Shown: positions 23,103 to 34,320, numbered from the stretch's first letter. The stretch: 64,000 bases of DNA from Prostheceraeus crozeri (GCA_907163375.1 CAJQUW010007774.1:124001-188000), one strand, 5' to 3'. Program-made: numbers and translations. Notes: generated by a model not told the origin, from the letters alone.

Positions 23103-23146
23103 TTTATGCACCTGATGAAGGCTTCGGCCGAAAATTTGTGCGATAC
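23103..23146 (+). ncRNA. Hammerhead-like ribozyme motif, right PLE arm (plus strand)
   Basis: The same sequence as the motif at 20,788 in the opposite orientation, followed by ATACATATAATAAAGG. The two copies are identical through the core and all three stems. Confidence 0.6.
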
Positions 23147-23313
23147 ATATAATAAAGGTTTATTCGAGTTCCGCAGTTTTGATTTCATTTTCTGCAAGCT
23201 GATTGTGAAGCTAGCGGAGCCATTTTTCAATACAAAGAATTTCTCAGCAAAATCCATCCTCTCCTACTAATTTGAAGCTCCTATGCACAATAGCTACAAA
23301 GCATTGCAATCTT

Positions 23314-23529
23314 TTAACAATGAAGCGATTCTGAATCCTTTTTAGGACAACATGAAAGTTTTTCTTTAACTAACCTCGTAATTACAAACAACAACAAAAA
23401 TGGAGAAATTAGCGATACCAGCGTTCCGATGGACGAACACTTGTAAACCGTTTTCTTCAAACATCTGTTGACTTCAGAGGCACAGCAGCATGCACCGAGA
23501 AGGAAAGCGCACAGGAGGTAATTCCACAT
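23314..23529 (-). CDS. 71-residue ORF in the foldback core, signal-peptide-like and membrane-like
   Basis: ATG at 23,529, stop at 23,314. The start MWNYLLCAFLLGACCCASEV resembles a signal peptide with a cleavage-like A-S site. A second hydrophobic stretch (LVSLISPFLLLFVITRLV) is followed by a lysine/cysteine-rich end. It lies in the only part of the foldback element that is neither arm nor nested insertion. A donor-like AG|GTTAGT occurs within it, so it may be the start of a spliced gene. No family is recognised, and a chance ORF of this length is possible. Confidence 0.3.
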   Translation of the reverse strand: MWNYLLCAFLLGACCCASEVNRCLKKTVYKCSSIGTLVSLISPFLLLFVITRLVKEKLSCCPKKDSESLHC

Positions 23530-23606
23530 TGTGATGGTGCAATAGAATTGTGCTGTAATAAATGATGGTTCGGCTGATCTGCAGAGGGTTGGATTTTGCA
23601 GAGATT

Positions 23607-24897
23607 CCGATGAAATCCTTGAAAACCGTAAAATCAATTTTTCTCGGCAAGTACTTATCCTCCCGTGAAGTCGGACGGCAAACCGTGATCAGTGAATCAA
23701 TTTCATTCTCCTGGTATGTCTGCAGTGATTCTCTGCAAAAATTAGAATTTGAAATTTTAATGCCAGTAGGTGGTTCCGCGAACTTCACAGCGGACCCAGA
23801 TAGAGGAATATCTTTGCAATGCGGGCGAGTTTTGCAAATCTGATTACAGATTTGTTATTAGGAGCTTCAAATTAGTAGGAGAGGATGGATTTTGCTGAGA
23901 AATTCTTTGTATTAAAAAATGGTTCCGCTAACTTCACAATCAGCTTGCAGAAAAAGTGAAATTCAGATTTCCGGGTGAAATCTGCATTGTTTTGAAAGAT
24001 GATCGAGGCACATATTCGTAATCAGCACATCAAAATTGATCGGGTAGTGACCAAAAGAAATTGATTTACTGCGTCGTTCAGCGAGACTCAGCAATTGGTT
24101 CGCTGGATGGTTCGGCTAACTTCACAGCGGAACCACTTTTATCTTTAAACCTGAATTTCTCAAAAACGACTGTGAATTTGTGAAATCTGAGCTCAGATTC
24201 GTAATCAGGAGACTGAAATTGACAACATAGCAGCTGTTTTGATTAGAATTAAGCTATAACAAAAGAATCCTAGTCATTTAGGCCCCAGAAATAATGGTCA
24301 TTTAGGTCCCATGTTCTATGTTATTTTAACTACAAGATTACAGTCAAAACCAAGAAAATGTTATGATACATAGGAGCCATACATTACAGAAATATGCTTG
24401 GTTTCATCGGAGATGCCGCAGATGTGGTATGTTGATTGTTCGAGAATGTCAAAAACACCGGTTCATGATGTTATTTTAGCCACGACGAGTTGCAGCGTGT
24501 ATGAGGTATCAAAAGACTGCAAATTTTCTTAAACCACCAGAAATGTCAATACTTTTACAAGAAATTGTAATAGTTGTAGGGGCCTATTTAATTAATTAAA
24601 TAGCAATAATTCAAAATTAGACCTCATACACGCTGCAACTCGTCGTGGTTAAAATAACATTCTGAACCGGTGTCTTTGACATTCTCGAAACAATCAACAT
24701 ACCACTCCCTAGACAATTCTGCGACATCTCCGATGAAACCAAGCATATTTCTGTAATATGGCTCCTGTTTTGACTGTAGTCTTGTAGTTAAAATAACATA
24801 GAACATGGGGCCTAAATGACCATTATTTCTGGAGCCTAAATGACTGGACACCTAAAAGAATAGTTCCTCTGGGTGGTTCCGCTAACTTCACACACGT
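23607..24897 (-). repeat. Right inverted arm of the foldback element (interrupted by a palindromic element)
   Basis: 23,607-24,268 plus 24,854-24,897 mirror the left arm. It lacks the piggyBac and so preserves the empty TTAA site. It carries its own 585-bp insertion, for which the left arm is the empty site. Confidence 0.85.
24269..24853. mobile_element. 585-bp palindromic element with 8-bp target duplication
   Basis: AAAAGAAT flanks it at 24,261-24,268 and 24,854-24,861. Arms of about 240 bp (starting near TAGTCATTTAGGCCCCAG) are inverted around a spacer of about 110 bp. The left foldback arm is the uninterrupted version. An 8-bp duplication suggests a hAT-type mobiliser, but the ends do not start with the usual CA, so the superfamily is open. 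Confidence 0.7.
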
Positions 24898-24906
24898 AAC
24901 ATCCGT

Positions 24907-26197
24907 GGTTAAAGACATTCTATGTGCTGTACTGAGTCAGAAAGCACTTGATCTGATGCTGTTAAAGACATGGAGAATGTTAATGAATACGCGCGGGCGA
25001 GCGTTTATGGTTTGCGCGTCGTCTACAGTTGTATATGCCATGCCGCTTGAACCACGGATGAACCACTAAGCATGTTCTGTCTTCCCTGAACATGAAATTG
25101 AGGTCCTGTCGCATTGCTTAGCCTCTGATACATGCAGATACATGAGACGCAAAGTCTCTATAAGGGCCTACTGTAGAACAGGACTGCCGATCGATGTTGC
25201 AGCAATGTCACGCATAGACGGATGTGTAGGGTCATGTGCAATTACGCGCATGAGCGTGGCATGTCAGCTAGTGCGTCACGATTCTATGATGCAATACCAA
25301 TATAAGTCTGTCCTCCCTCAATTATTTTCCTAGTTGATCCGCCGATGTTTTCTATTTTTTGACGAAAAAATGAAAGTTCGGAAAATATTTATCCTTGACT
25401 CTGAAATAATCCGTTCAATCAGTATAAAAGGACGTGTTTCTGAGCATTCCATTTGTCAGAAAAGATCGGTTGACTAGCTATAGGACAGAAATTGGGGAGG
25501 ACAGGCTTAGATCGATGTATCACAAAATCGAGGTGTTCGTATAACAGGTCTATGTATTTTAGAAAGGTTAGATTCTTTAGCCCGTTTAAGCGAAAACCAT
25601 CGGCAGCAATCATGTCACTCAAATTGTTCACTAATGCTCCAAATTAATGCATTATACCGCTTTATTCGTCACATCGAATAACACGCAATGGATCACTTTT
25701 AAAGCTCCGCTCAGTCAGGAGCTAGGGAGATATATACTTCACTTTAAAATTCATCTTCGTCAATTTGATTAGCAATTGTTAGGCCCCTTTGACCACAACG
25801 CTCCTAGCCTATATAAGCTTTTTCTCAATTTGAATATGAGCTAACAACATTAAATTGCGGGATGGGATTATTATAGTCATTTGAGAATTTTGGACTGTGT
25901 TCACTTATCGGTGACCGCTTCATTGCTTATAACCTTTTAAAGTTTGAAAAAGAAATGATTCTATAGTTCACTTTTCCTTTCTCCAAGTTGTAAGCTTATC
26001 ACAATGATTCTGTGACGACATTTCAGAAAAATATTTTTTTGAGTGGGCCCATATGTCCTATATGCCACGTCATGATAATATATATCAAATTGTTTACGTG
26101 GATGACACCCAGTGCAATTCGAGCGAGCGATACAAAAGCACATTCTCAGAAAAATGCTCCCAATTGTATGTCTTTGTGCCTGATTCATTTTGTAAAT
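24907..26197. other. Intergenic, nothing firm
   Basis: Around 25,090-25,160 one frame (EIEVLSHCLASDTCRYMRRK) vaguely recalls the zinc-like end of LINE ORF2 proteins. It is too weak to call. Confidence 0.35.
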
Positions 26198-26205
26198 GCC
26201 TACTC

Positions 26206-26830
26206 CACGGAATTCTAGAGGAGCGGAAGCGAAGGCTGCCAGCACTACTTCTCCACGCAGGCCTGTGAATATGAGTATCCATTTTTCATATTGATTTGTG
26301 AAGAAACATGAAATCAAACCATGCAAATACAGCATAATTACATCGTCAACACACAAGTTGCACATCATTTTTATTTCTTCGACGTTTTACATTGAAGTTT
26401 ACGAAGTCTTCGCTCAGTTGGCAAACTGTCCTTATTAACTAAGGGGTTGACATTTAGCCGTTTCAAAATATTACGCGAAAACAAATTAAACATTTTTCTT
26501 GCCAAAATCTGAAAGCACAAATGTCCTCTAATGCAACATGCATTAGCAAGTAGCGGACAAGAGTCAGATATGACAAATGCTATTGATTTGATGCAGAGTT
26601 CCTGATGCTTATCCTTCCGTATGAAGTCGCCTACCGTCAAAACAGGCGGAAACGGCAACATCATCGATGTGTTTCTCACACAATGCATACATGCACACAA
26701 ACTAGCTGACTTTTCAATCTCGCATTGGAAAAGTAACTCGACACGCTACTGACAATGCCTCGGCCTGCGTTCATGAGCGACCATTTCATTCCTCCAGTAG
26801 CTTTCGCTTCCGCTCCTCTAGAATTCCGTG
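26206..26830. mobile_element. 625-bp terminal-inverted-repeat element, 8-bp target duplication
   Basis: Inverted ends CACGGAATTCTAGAGGAGCG (match continues to about 28 bp) are flanked by the perfect duplication GCCTACTC (26,198-26,205 and 26,831-26,838). A CA start and an 8-bp duplication fit hAT. The interior ORF of about 110 residues on the minus strand (26,371-26,700) shows no recognised transposase motif, so it is probably non-autonomous. Confidence 0.7.
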
Positions 26831-26838
26831 GCCTACTC

Positions 26839-29261
26839 GTAGACCTGGTTCTTAATAGAAAAATGTGACCGATTATATGGCCTATTACCACGCTGTCCAG
26901 AAAGCACGATATAACGGTTAGGCTGTAATGTTAGTGTTCATATAGCTTACTTGAAAGTTACGAATGCTTTCGAACGATGTAGGGTTCATTAGATGTACGA
27001 CATGATCATACCCATTGAGGCAATTCGAGGCATAATTGATGATGTCATCCACACCATGATTGAAGAGCACCCAAAATTTAGGGTGCTCCTGTGCCGGAAT
27101 ATATGATTCACAGCTTTTATGTGAGGCATACTTAGTAGCGGAGTCTTTAGTCCCGTAGTAAACAAACCAGGGAGAATGGCGAGTTATAGTTCAAATAAGC
27201 CCCCATTAGATATCTGAAGAGATTAAAACAATGTCTGTTTACGGATAATACTGATTTAATCATTTTCTTAATTACTGAGCTATGAAACACATCGCGAAAT
27301 TATGATATCACAGTAGCAAAGATAAAATTCAGAAAAAATCAAATTCAGACAATTTTAAAAAGGCAAGTACATTATGAAACGCTCAGTCAATAAATGTGCG
27401 AGCAATACTCTCTAATCGTACTGAGATACATTTGCAGCCTGATAATTTCGAAGACAAAAATTTAAGAAAATATTTAATCTCAATTGAATCGGTTGATCCT
27501 GATTGTAATGGCTGCAAATTGGCTACATATGGAGGCGAGCTAGTGGATTCAAAAATTTGCTAGCTCTGGTGCTTTTTCGCTAGCCTTTTGCTGATTACGT
27601 ACTCAGGCACAAAATACAAGCGAATGAACCTGGGAAAATCAGCAGTCCTTACGGCTGCACGATCACCAAAACCGCATAATCACATTGCGCATTACACAGA
27701 AAATTGTCTTTTGCAGAGATGTCTCTTTTCCAAAAATCCGGAATTAAACGCTTTTACAGGGCTATATCAAAGTTTAAGTCGATCAGATGTCTGATTGAGA
27801 GTCAGACACAAAATGCAAAATATAAGGAAGTTCCCTTGGCGCTGAATTTCTGTCACTACTATCATTTGCACATAAAGTATATTCGCTGACTTCAAAAAAG
27901 CTAAACATCTGATTTTCATCAAAAGGTTTACGGTGCAGCCTATACGATAACAAAAGAGACTTCATGGTCCTTTATTATATTATGAGACAGGAAAAGAGAA
28001 GGTAATAAAATTATATCTCATGAATTCGTGCACTGCATAGAATGAAATGAGCTATTATATGGAATACATGGACCAAATATAGTACCGTGAAAAATGTGAT
28101 ATTTTGTTAGTATCTTTAATGATTTGAAACGACTGAATTGAGGCGCACGCAGATCAGTTATTAATGCATTAAGGGTATAGCATTGAAAAGGAAACTTCCT
28201 CGTTCAGGAAACTTCAGTTTGCCACGAATGATTAACCAAGTTACAATATAAGAGATCATTAGAAAATTCAGGACATAGCTATAAAATTCTATCACAAGGT
28301 GTAGCAGCCTAACTTTTTCATTTTGAGAATTTTCGTGATGCATAAATATTTCCCATAATCTACTTGCCTTTTTTCTATAAATTTACAAATGATTGCTTCG
28401 ATTCAAAAGATTAATTTCTGTTTCTTTTTTCCAAATACATGATGCAAACATCGAAGATCACAAAAGCTATAAGAAAACTCATCTGTTCATGATATGAAAC
28501 ACGATTTCTATCCGATTGTCAAAGACTGAATTAATAAGTAAAAAATTACCGTTGCACTAAAAAACTATCGCAATTTGTTTGGTGTGAAGAGTGTGGAAGG
28601 GAATTTCACAACATCTTTTTGTGACGAAATGCATCGAAACGTTTTCAAATGGACGTTTATCAATCAATATTTGTCATTTGACAGGGAACTTGTCAACATA
28701 TCGTCTCTCACAAGTGAGACAAATTCTTAACCGTCCAGTCAGTTCACTCTGATCAGCTGTGAATTGTAAGGACTGTGGAGGACAAAAATGTGGCCTTAAG
28801 CAACGTTGGCATTGAATCCGACCACATTCCCAGCAATGGCGCTGAAAGACAAAAGCCAGACAATTTGAATGAGCACAAAAACATCAGTGCAAATTATATA
28901 TGATATTTTTGATGATCAAATGATATATTTGATTTACTTTAAGATAGTAGCAAAACTAATTCTAACTCAGCGAATGCCCTACCGCAAGTTTAGTCAATAT
29001 TTGATCTCGGAATTTCAATGCAAAATAATCGAGTTGTGGTTCTGTAGTAGAAATTCATCGCAAAACGACTAGTAATTCCCTTCTGTGTGTATAGTAATAC
29101 TAATACAACTCCCTACTTTAAAAAGTTTAATCAGTAGGAAGAAACTGTTCGCCAGAACATCTCAGGTTGGAAATAGATCTGCTCAGAACAAGTGTATGTG
29201 CAACAAGGTAACTTAATATTTGCGTGCAAATTAGTTAACACAGCAGATATCTATATCAATT
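26839..29261. other. Intergenic, nothing recognised
   Basis: AT-rich sequence with only short open frames lacking known motifs or convincing splice signals. Confidence 0.4.
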
Positions 29262-29263
29262 TT

Positions 29264-30423
29264 GGCCAACAAGGTTGGGTCTTGGGTTCACTCTTGGGTT
29301 TTGGGTAGTCTTTGAGGGGGGGATGCCCAAGAATCTTGGGGTGCGGAATCTTGGGTATCCACCCAAGAGTAAAGAAATTGACCATGAATGATCATTTGCG
29401 GTTTCCTTGGAGAAAAATTCTGCCTTTGAATATGACCACATCATATCATAGCAAGTCATCTACATGTAAGCTTGCATGTATGTACATGTAAATATGTAGC
29501 CACACGATATCAACCACACGATTGGTCTTTCTATGATAAAACTGTGCTATCATCAACTTAGATATAGACCTACCGTAAATCTGATAGTTTGTTTAACTAG
29601 CTTTTTAAACTATGCTTTGATTACCTATGGCTTCATTGTGAATTTAATCCATTAAACATGTAATGCATATTGTGTTAGACAGAATCTTTTATATATCATT
29701 TTGCGTGAAATAAAACAAATAATAAATGAAAAAATGCAATGTATTAAACCAATACCTGTATAACGCTTATGCTGTTAAATTGGTATCCTACTACAATTTG
29801 TAGATAACTTGCTTCATATAGCCTCTTGCCTTGAAAGTTAAAAACTTCGGCTTATATTGTTATTCTACTATTAGGCATTTATTAGAGATAGAAAGATATC
29901 GGTATCATTTAATGCAGTGACAATCTTTGATGATTGCTTCTTACGATTAGTGAAAATATCGTTATATCTACATTTGTGCTATTTTCATCTTATACGAGGC
30001 CTGTGTTATGTGTGTTTCGTTTCTCGATTAGACATGTTGTAAGGAATGTAGCTTAGTCATGCATGTTGTTCTAATTAGGAAATTATTAGGCTTTAGACGT
30101 AAACAGGGTTGATGATATTAAGCCCAGAGATAACCTGTGCCGATAATTAAAACTTTTAGCTGAATATTAATATGGCCTTAATTCCGCAATAACAAATTCA
30201 TGTAATAAATAGTAATTAATATGAACATTAAATACATATTAATTGGATAGCAATATGTACAATATGGTATGATTCAAAATATCTTCATGCAATTTTAAAT
30301 CTCAATCAAAATTGCCAACATGTTCTGGAAATTATTGTTCAACTTCATTAGAGAAATAGCCATTCTTGGGTACAATCTTGGGGGTACCCAAGTCCAAGTT
30401 TGGACCCAACCTTGTGGCCAACG
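29264..30423. mobile_element. 1.16-kb non-autonomous element with TTGGCCA...CAAGGTTGGG ends
   Basis: Left end TTGGCCAACAAGGTTGGGTC; right end on the other strand TTGGCCACAAGGTTGGGTCC. CTTGGG words recur just inside both ends. The interior is very AT-rich and non-coding. No target duplication is clear, so limits are approximate and the superfamily is unknown. Confidence 0.5.
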
Positions 30424-30639
30424 ACCCACTTTTTGTAGAGTTACGGTGGCCACATGATCCTTTTAATTTCAACGTTAATTAAAATTTTACAATTCATTGC
30501 GAAATTGTGGATTGCTCACACAAGGAATCGGCCCAGATTTCGAGGGCCATGACTGGGTCCGGCTTTTAATAGACGATTCTTTATTCAGTAGTCATGGATA
30601 TACTCCACTTCTCAAAGCCTGGGGCCACTGATGAATGGT

Positions 30640-30870
30640 GAAGGAGGTGGTCGCAGTCTAACCACAGATTGTGTCGTTACATCAAGGAATCGAAACGTCC
30701 TCCTACCAAGATGCCCATGGGTCCACTTGAGTCGCCTTCGATCTGGTAATTGGAGATTTGCAGCCTTCATGCATCGGATCGGCTTGTTATCAAATGATTC
30801 CTGCAGGTGCGGCTACCCACAAATACAGGTAAGAGACTACTGCAATGTCATGCATAGACATGCATTGTGA
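30640..30870 (+). mobile_element. LINE ORF2 C-terminal remnant
   Basis: One frame reads VHLSRLRSGNWRFAAFMHRI and then GLLSNDSCRCGYPQ. This resembles the segment after the reverse transcriptase in several LINE clades (LR.G......LHRIG....SC.CG). The copy is short and ends without a tail. Confidence 0.5.
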
Positions 30871-30982
30871 CCTGACCAGTGTAGATTGTGACATGCGAAC
30901 CTGGTTTCGACAGACTGACTTCTCTATTTAACTTTGTCTTCGTTTTGTACGTTCCATACGAATTTATGCCTAGCCCCATATA

Positions 30983-32740
30983 CAGGGTGTCCGTAAAGTC
31001 GCTTGACTTTTAAATTGAATATCTACATGAGAAAGCAATAAACTTTTTTATCACAAGCCATGTTATATTGCGCAACATAAAGGGGAATTTACGAATCTAA
31101 CAGTAAGAAGCTAATATTTGATGATTAAAATGTTCAAATCAAGTGTTCGAAATGATTGCCATCGCAATCAATCGCCGAATAATATCGAAAACACCAGCGG
31201 CAAATTCTTCGCGTGTGACTTCATTGCAGATATCAGTGATCTTCTCACTCAACTGGTCCAGGCTTTGTGGCTTACCATGATGGTATATCTTCGCTTTCAT
31301 CCATCCCCAGAACCAAAAGTCGAGAGGATTCAAATCAGTTGAACATGGAGGCCACTCTCGGTCACATCCTCGACTTATCACGCGATCATCAGATGTCTGG
31401 ACGAGGAAGTTCCGTACCTTTGTTGCAAAGTGGGGTGGGGCACCACCTTGCATAAATATACAGGATGACAGTTTGCGCTTTTGCGCAAGTTGAGGACTCA
31501 CGTGCTCCTTAAGCATCTGGAGATAGGAATCAGCTGTCACTGTGTTGGAGAAGAAAAAAGGTCGTAGTCCAAACTTAGCAGAAAATCCCATCCAGACACA
31601 TAACTTAGGTGAATGAAGGGATTTTTAGATGCATGTTGATGGCTTAACATCTGACCAGATACGGCAATTGTGCGTGTTAACGATCCCATCGAGTGAAAAA
31701 TGCGCCTCGTCAGACCACACAATGTCATCGATTACATTCTGATTGTCGAGAAGCCATCTCGCAAACTCTAAGCGCTTTGGCTTGTCGCCGGCTCAAGTCC
31801 TTGCACGACTTGTAATTTGTACGGGTAAAGTTTTAGTTCATGCCGAAGGATTTTATGGACACTAGTCTTTGAAATGATACCAACCTCTTCTGCCACTTTG
31901 CGAACTGACGTGACTCCTAGCTTTGATTTTGAACTAGTCTCCTCGACGACGCGATTCACAGTTGCAATTGTCATGTCATCCATTGTAGGACGGCCACTGC
32001 GAGGTTTATCATTAACGCTGCCAGTTTCTTCAAACTTTTTGATGATATTTGCAATCGATGTTGTTGTAAAAGGATCTCTGTGAATGCGTCTTTGAGTCTT
32101 AAACATTCGAAGGGCAGCTGTAGCACTTCTATTGCATCCATAGAAGCACTGAACTATCTCTATCCGAGTCTGAAGATCCATTGTTAATAAGATAGGCAGC
32201 GATCGTACCACTTCACATTGAGATTTCGAACATAGCATGACACACGCGTCTTTGTCATTGGTTAGCGAAAACATAAAGTCATAGATATGGGATATGGCAA
32301 TTCTATGCCATGAAGGCTGATTAATTTGACGTTCTCAATTGAAGATGATACGATATGAATCAATCAATGACTAAGCATGTCGTCATGGCTGGTGATGGAA
32401 GTTTCATAGTATTGAATAGGGGAAAATTTTGAGCTATGGCCATAGGTAAGGTTAATTGACATAATTAACAGCACAGCTAATTGACTTAAACATTTTCTGA
32501 AACTGAAGTGAATTCACCAAAGCTTGAGAACTATAATTGCACATATTATATTCATTACAAAAGTGACTGCATGCAGAATGTAAAATTTAAGAAGTTAAAT
32601 AATCGAATATTCATTTCTTATTGCTAGATTCGTAAATTCCCCTTTATGTTCGTAATATAACATGGCTTCTGACGTAAACGTTTATTGTTTACTCATGTAG
32701 ATATTCAATTTAAAAGTCAAGGGACTTTACGGACACCCTG
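30983..32740 (-). mobile_element. mariner-superfamily transposon with long terminal repeats (DD41D-like)
   Basis: TA duplications at 30,981-30,982 and 32,741-32,742 flank inverted ends CAGGGTGTCCGTAAAGTCGC and CAGGGTGTCCGTAAAGTCCC. The end repeats stay similar for about 120 bp. The transposase gene runs on the minus strand. The element is structurally complete, but its coding region is damaged. Confidence 0.9.
31139..32181 (-). pseudogene. mariner-type transposase, broken
   Basis: Starting with ATG at 32,181 the product has an N-terminal helix-turn-helix pair (GSVNDKPRSGRPT at its end), the first catalytic block (VWSDEAHF, about 31,700), the second (FMQGGAPPHF, about 31,450) and the third (STDLNPLDFWFWG, about 31,340). 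The second block normally reads QDGAPPH, so the catalytic Asp is Gly here. From that position to the Asp of PLDF are 41 residues, as in the DD41D (rosa-type) group. The frame changes near 31,790 and 31,600 and a stop lies near 31,625. It is inactive. Confidence 0.8.
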
Positions 32741-32742
32741 TA

Positions 32743-33529
32743 CATATATGACCACACGATTTTTAAAATTGTCATGCGTATCGGATTTTCTTACATTAAT
32801 AAAAAACTTCAACTAATAGGCATAAAAAAATAGCTATGCTCAATATTGTATACATATTACATTAATAATAATATCAGTGAAACATTGAATAACTCTACAT
32901 CTTAATTACATGCTATTGCTTATGTGCTTCTAACAGTGAGTGTCATTCTCGTATACGCAGGTTTTCAAATGAAAGCAAGGATATCTGCAAAACCTATGAA
33001 TAGATTCGTTGCGGTGACTGGTGATATCTATGCTGACATTGCGATGTGCAGGTAATTTATCCGACACCTATTTGACTCCATGGTGTGATAATGGGATCAC
33101 TCCCCGCGGATGGAGCATTCAAAGGCACTGATGAAAATACAACAGAACGGGATAATGTCGCTGTTATCACATTAAGTTGGGTGATCACAGCGAAAATTAC
33201 CAACAATTTTTCTCTAGATAATTTAGAAAAATCCCGAATGAATCCCTGACTCAGCTGGGGCCGGTTGCATCTTTGATTATAATTCCACATGAATCATTTT
33301 ACGCGTACCAGTAGGTCATCTTAACGTCAACCACGTAGGTTGTCTGAGATCCCATTTGGCGAGTGTCTATAACTTGAGCAGTTATTGAAAGGGATGGCAA
33401 ATCGAAAAATATTTAGATAAAGAATGCAAACACTCAGGGGATTGAAAATAAAGAAACCACTGAAATAACGAAATTAGTTTGCTTCATTACATACGAATTT
33501 TTCGACTATTTGAATTCTTTGCATAAAAG
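32743..33529. other. Intergenic, nothing recognised
   Basis: No ORF with known motifs and no repeat ends seen. Confidence 0.4.
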
Positions 33530-34320
33530 TATTCAATTTACCATGGAAAATGAACAAGAAAGGCAAATCAAATTTCTCGACGTTATTGTCCACAAAAATG
33601 AAGATAAATTTGGGCTGAATGGACTTTGAAAGACACCAACATTGGTATTCATGCTCCTAACGAATCGTTTGCTCCTTTCAAGTGTAAAACTGCTGCTATG
33701 CGCTCCCTCATTTATCGTGCTAAGCGCCTCTCTAACAAAGATATTTATTTTGATATATTTCTGATATTTTGTGCATATAATAAAGTAGCGTCTATGTTTA
33801 TCAACAACGGTTTTCATGCTATAGTCATCGAGAAAATTAGAGACAAAATTTTGAATTCCGGACCTAGTAATGGCCAAAATTATAATGATTTGGACCGTGA
33901 TCGCATTTATTGGCGACTACCGTATATCAAAGAAAAAGAAAAGCAAACTCTCTAAACTGTTCACTCGATCAATCGCATTTTACCTGACACTTGCAAATTA
34001 TCTGTCGTTTTCGATGCTTTCAAAGCGAGCAAATTGTTTCCGAACAAAGATAAAGTGCCTATGAGTCTCTCCTCTAATCTTGTATACAAATTCAAATGTT
34101 GGCAATGCGACAATTGCTATATTGGCGCACTCGTAGACACTTTATCAGCAAAATTCGTGAACATTTGGAAGGTAGAACTAAAGATGCTGAGATTACCAAA
34201 CACGTTCATAGAAATAGTTATGACAATTTCCAAATAGTTTTTCGCACTAAGTACACGCGCACTGCTGATAGTCTGGTCATGAAACAAATCAATAGTTCAA
34301 CCTTGATGAATTAACACGAG
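33530..34320 (+). mobile_element. PLE remnant: end of reverse transcriptase to GIY-YIG
   Basis: Frames in order give the block after the YVDD box (QIKFLDVIVHK), the thumb-like segment (RSLIYRAKRLSNKDIYFDIF), the endonuclease core (LVYKFKCWQCDNCYIGALVD) and the C-terminal SLVMKQINSS. The order is that of a canonical PLE. It is broken in several places and 5'-truncated. Confidence 0.65.

Larger units (their letters stand above)
20715..23187 (+). mobile_element. 5'-truncated Penelope-like element with inverted 3'-end copy, in the foldback core
   Basis: The insertion is flanked by the 18-bp direct repeat TTTTCTGCAAGCTGATTG (20,697-20,714 and 23,188-23,205). From the left it holds an inverted copy of its own 3' region (20,715-21,491), a short unique stretch coding for the endonuclease end, and the 3' region in forward orientation (22,029-23,187). 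Inverted partial copies at the 5' side are known for Penelope insertions. The forward 3' region is itself split by a 0.45-kb insertion. It is an old, incomplete copy. Confidence 0.75.
18737..24897. mobile_element. 6.16-kb foldback element with 9-bp target duplication (FB/MULE-like), filled with nested insertions
   Basis: The element begins ACGTGTGTGAAGTTAGCGGA and ends with its inverse. It is flanked by the perfect 9-bp repeat AACATCCGT (18,728-18,736 and 24,898-24,906). The ends continue as inverted arms of about 0.7 kb each once nested insertions are removed. A motif of the form GGTTCCGC-TGTGAAGTTA-GCGGAACC recurs along the arms. Nine-base duplications and long composite inverted repeats are known from Mutator-like elements and from Drosophila FB. 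No transposase is visible, so the element is non-autonomous. Nested inside are a piggyBac (left arm), a PLE (middle), and a 585-bp palindrome (right arm). The family assignment is inference; the structure is directly seen. Confidence 0.8.

Noticed and set aside
25080-25333. LINE C-terminal remnant (EIEVLSHCLASDTCRYMRRK)
   Set aside because: A single weak motif with no supporting upstream or downstream sequence.
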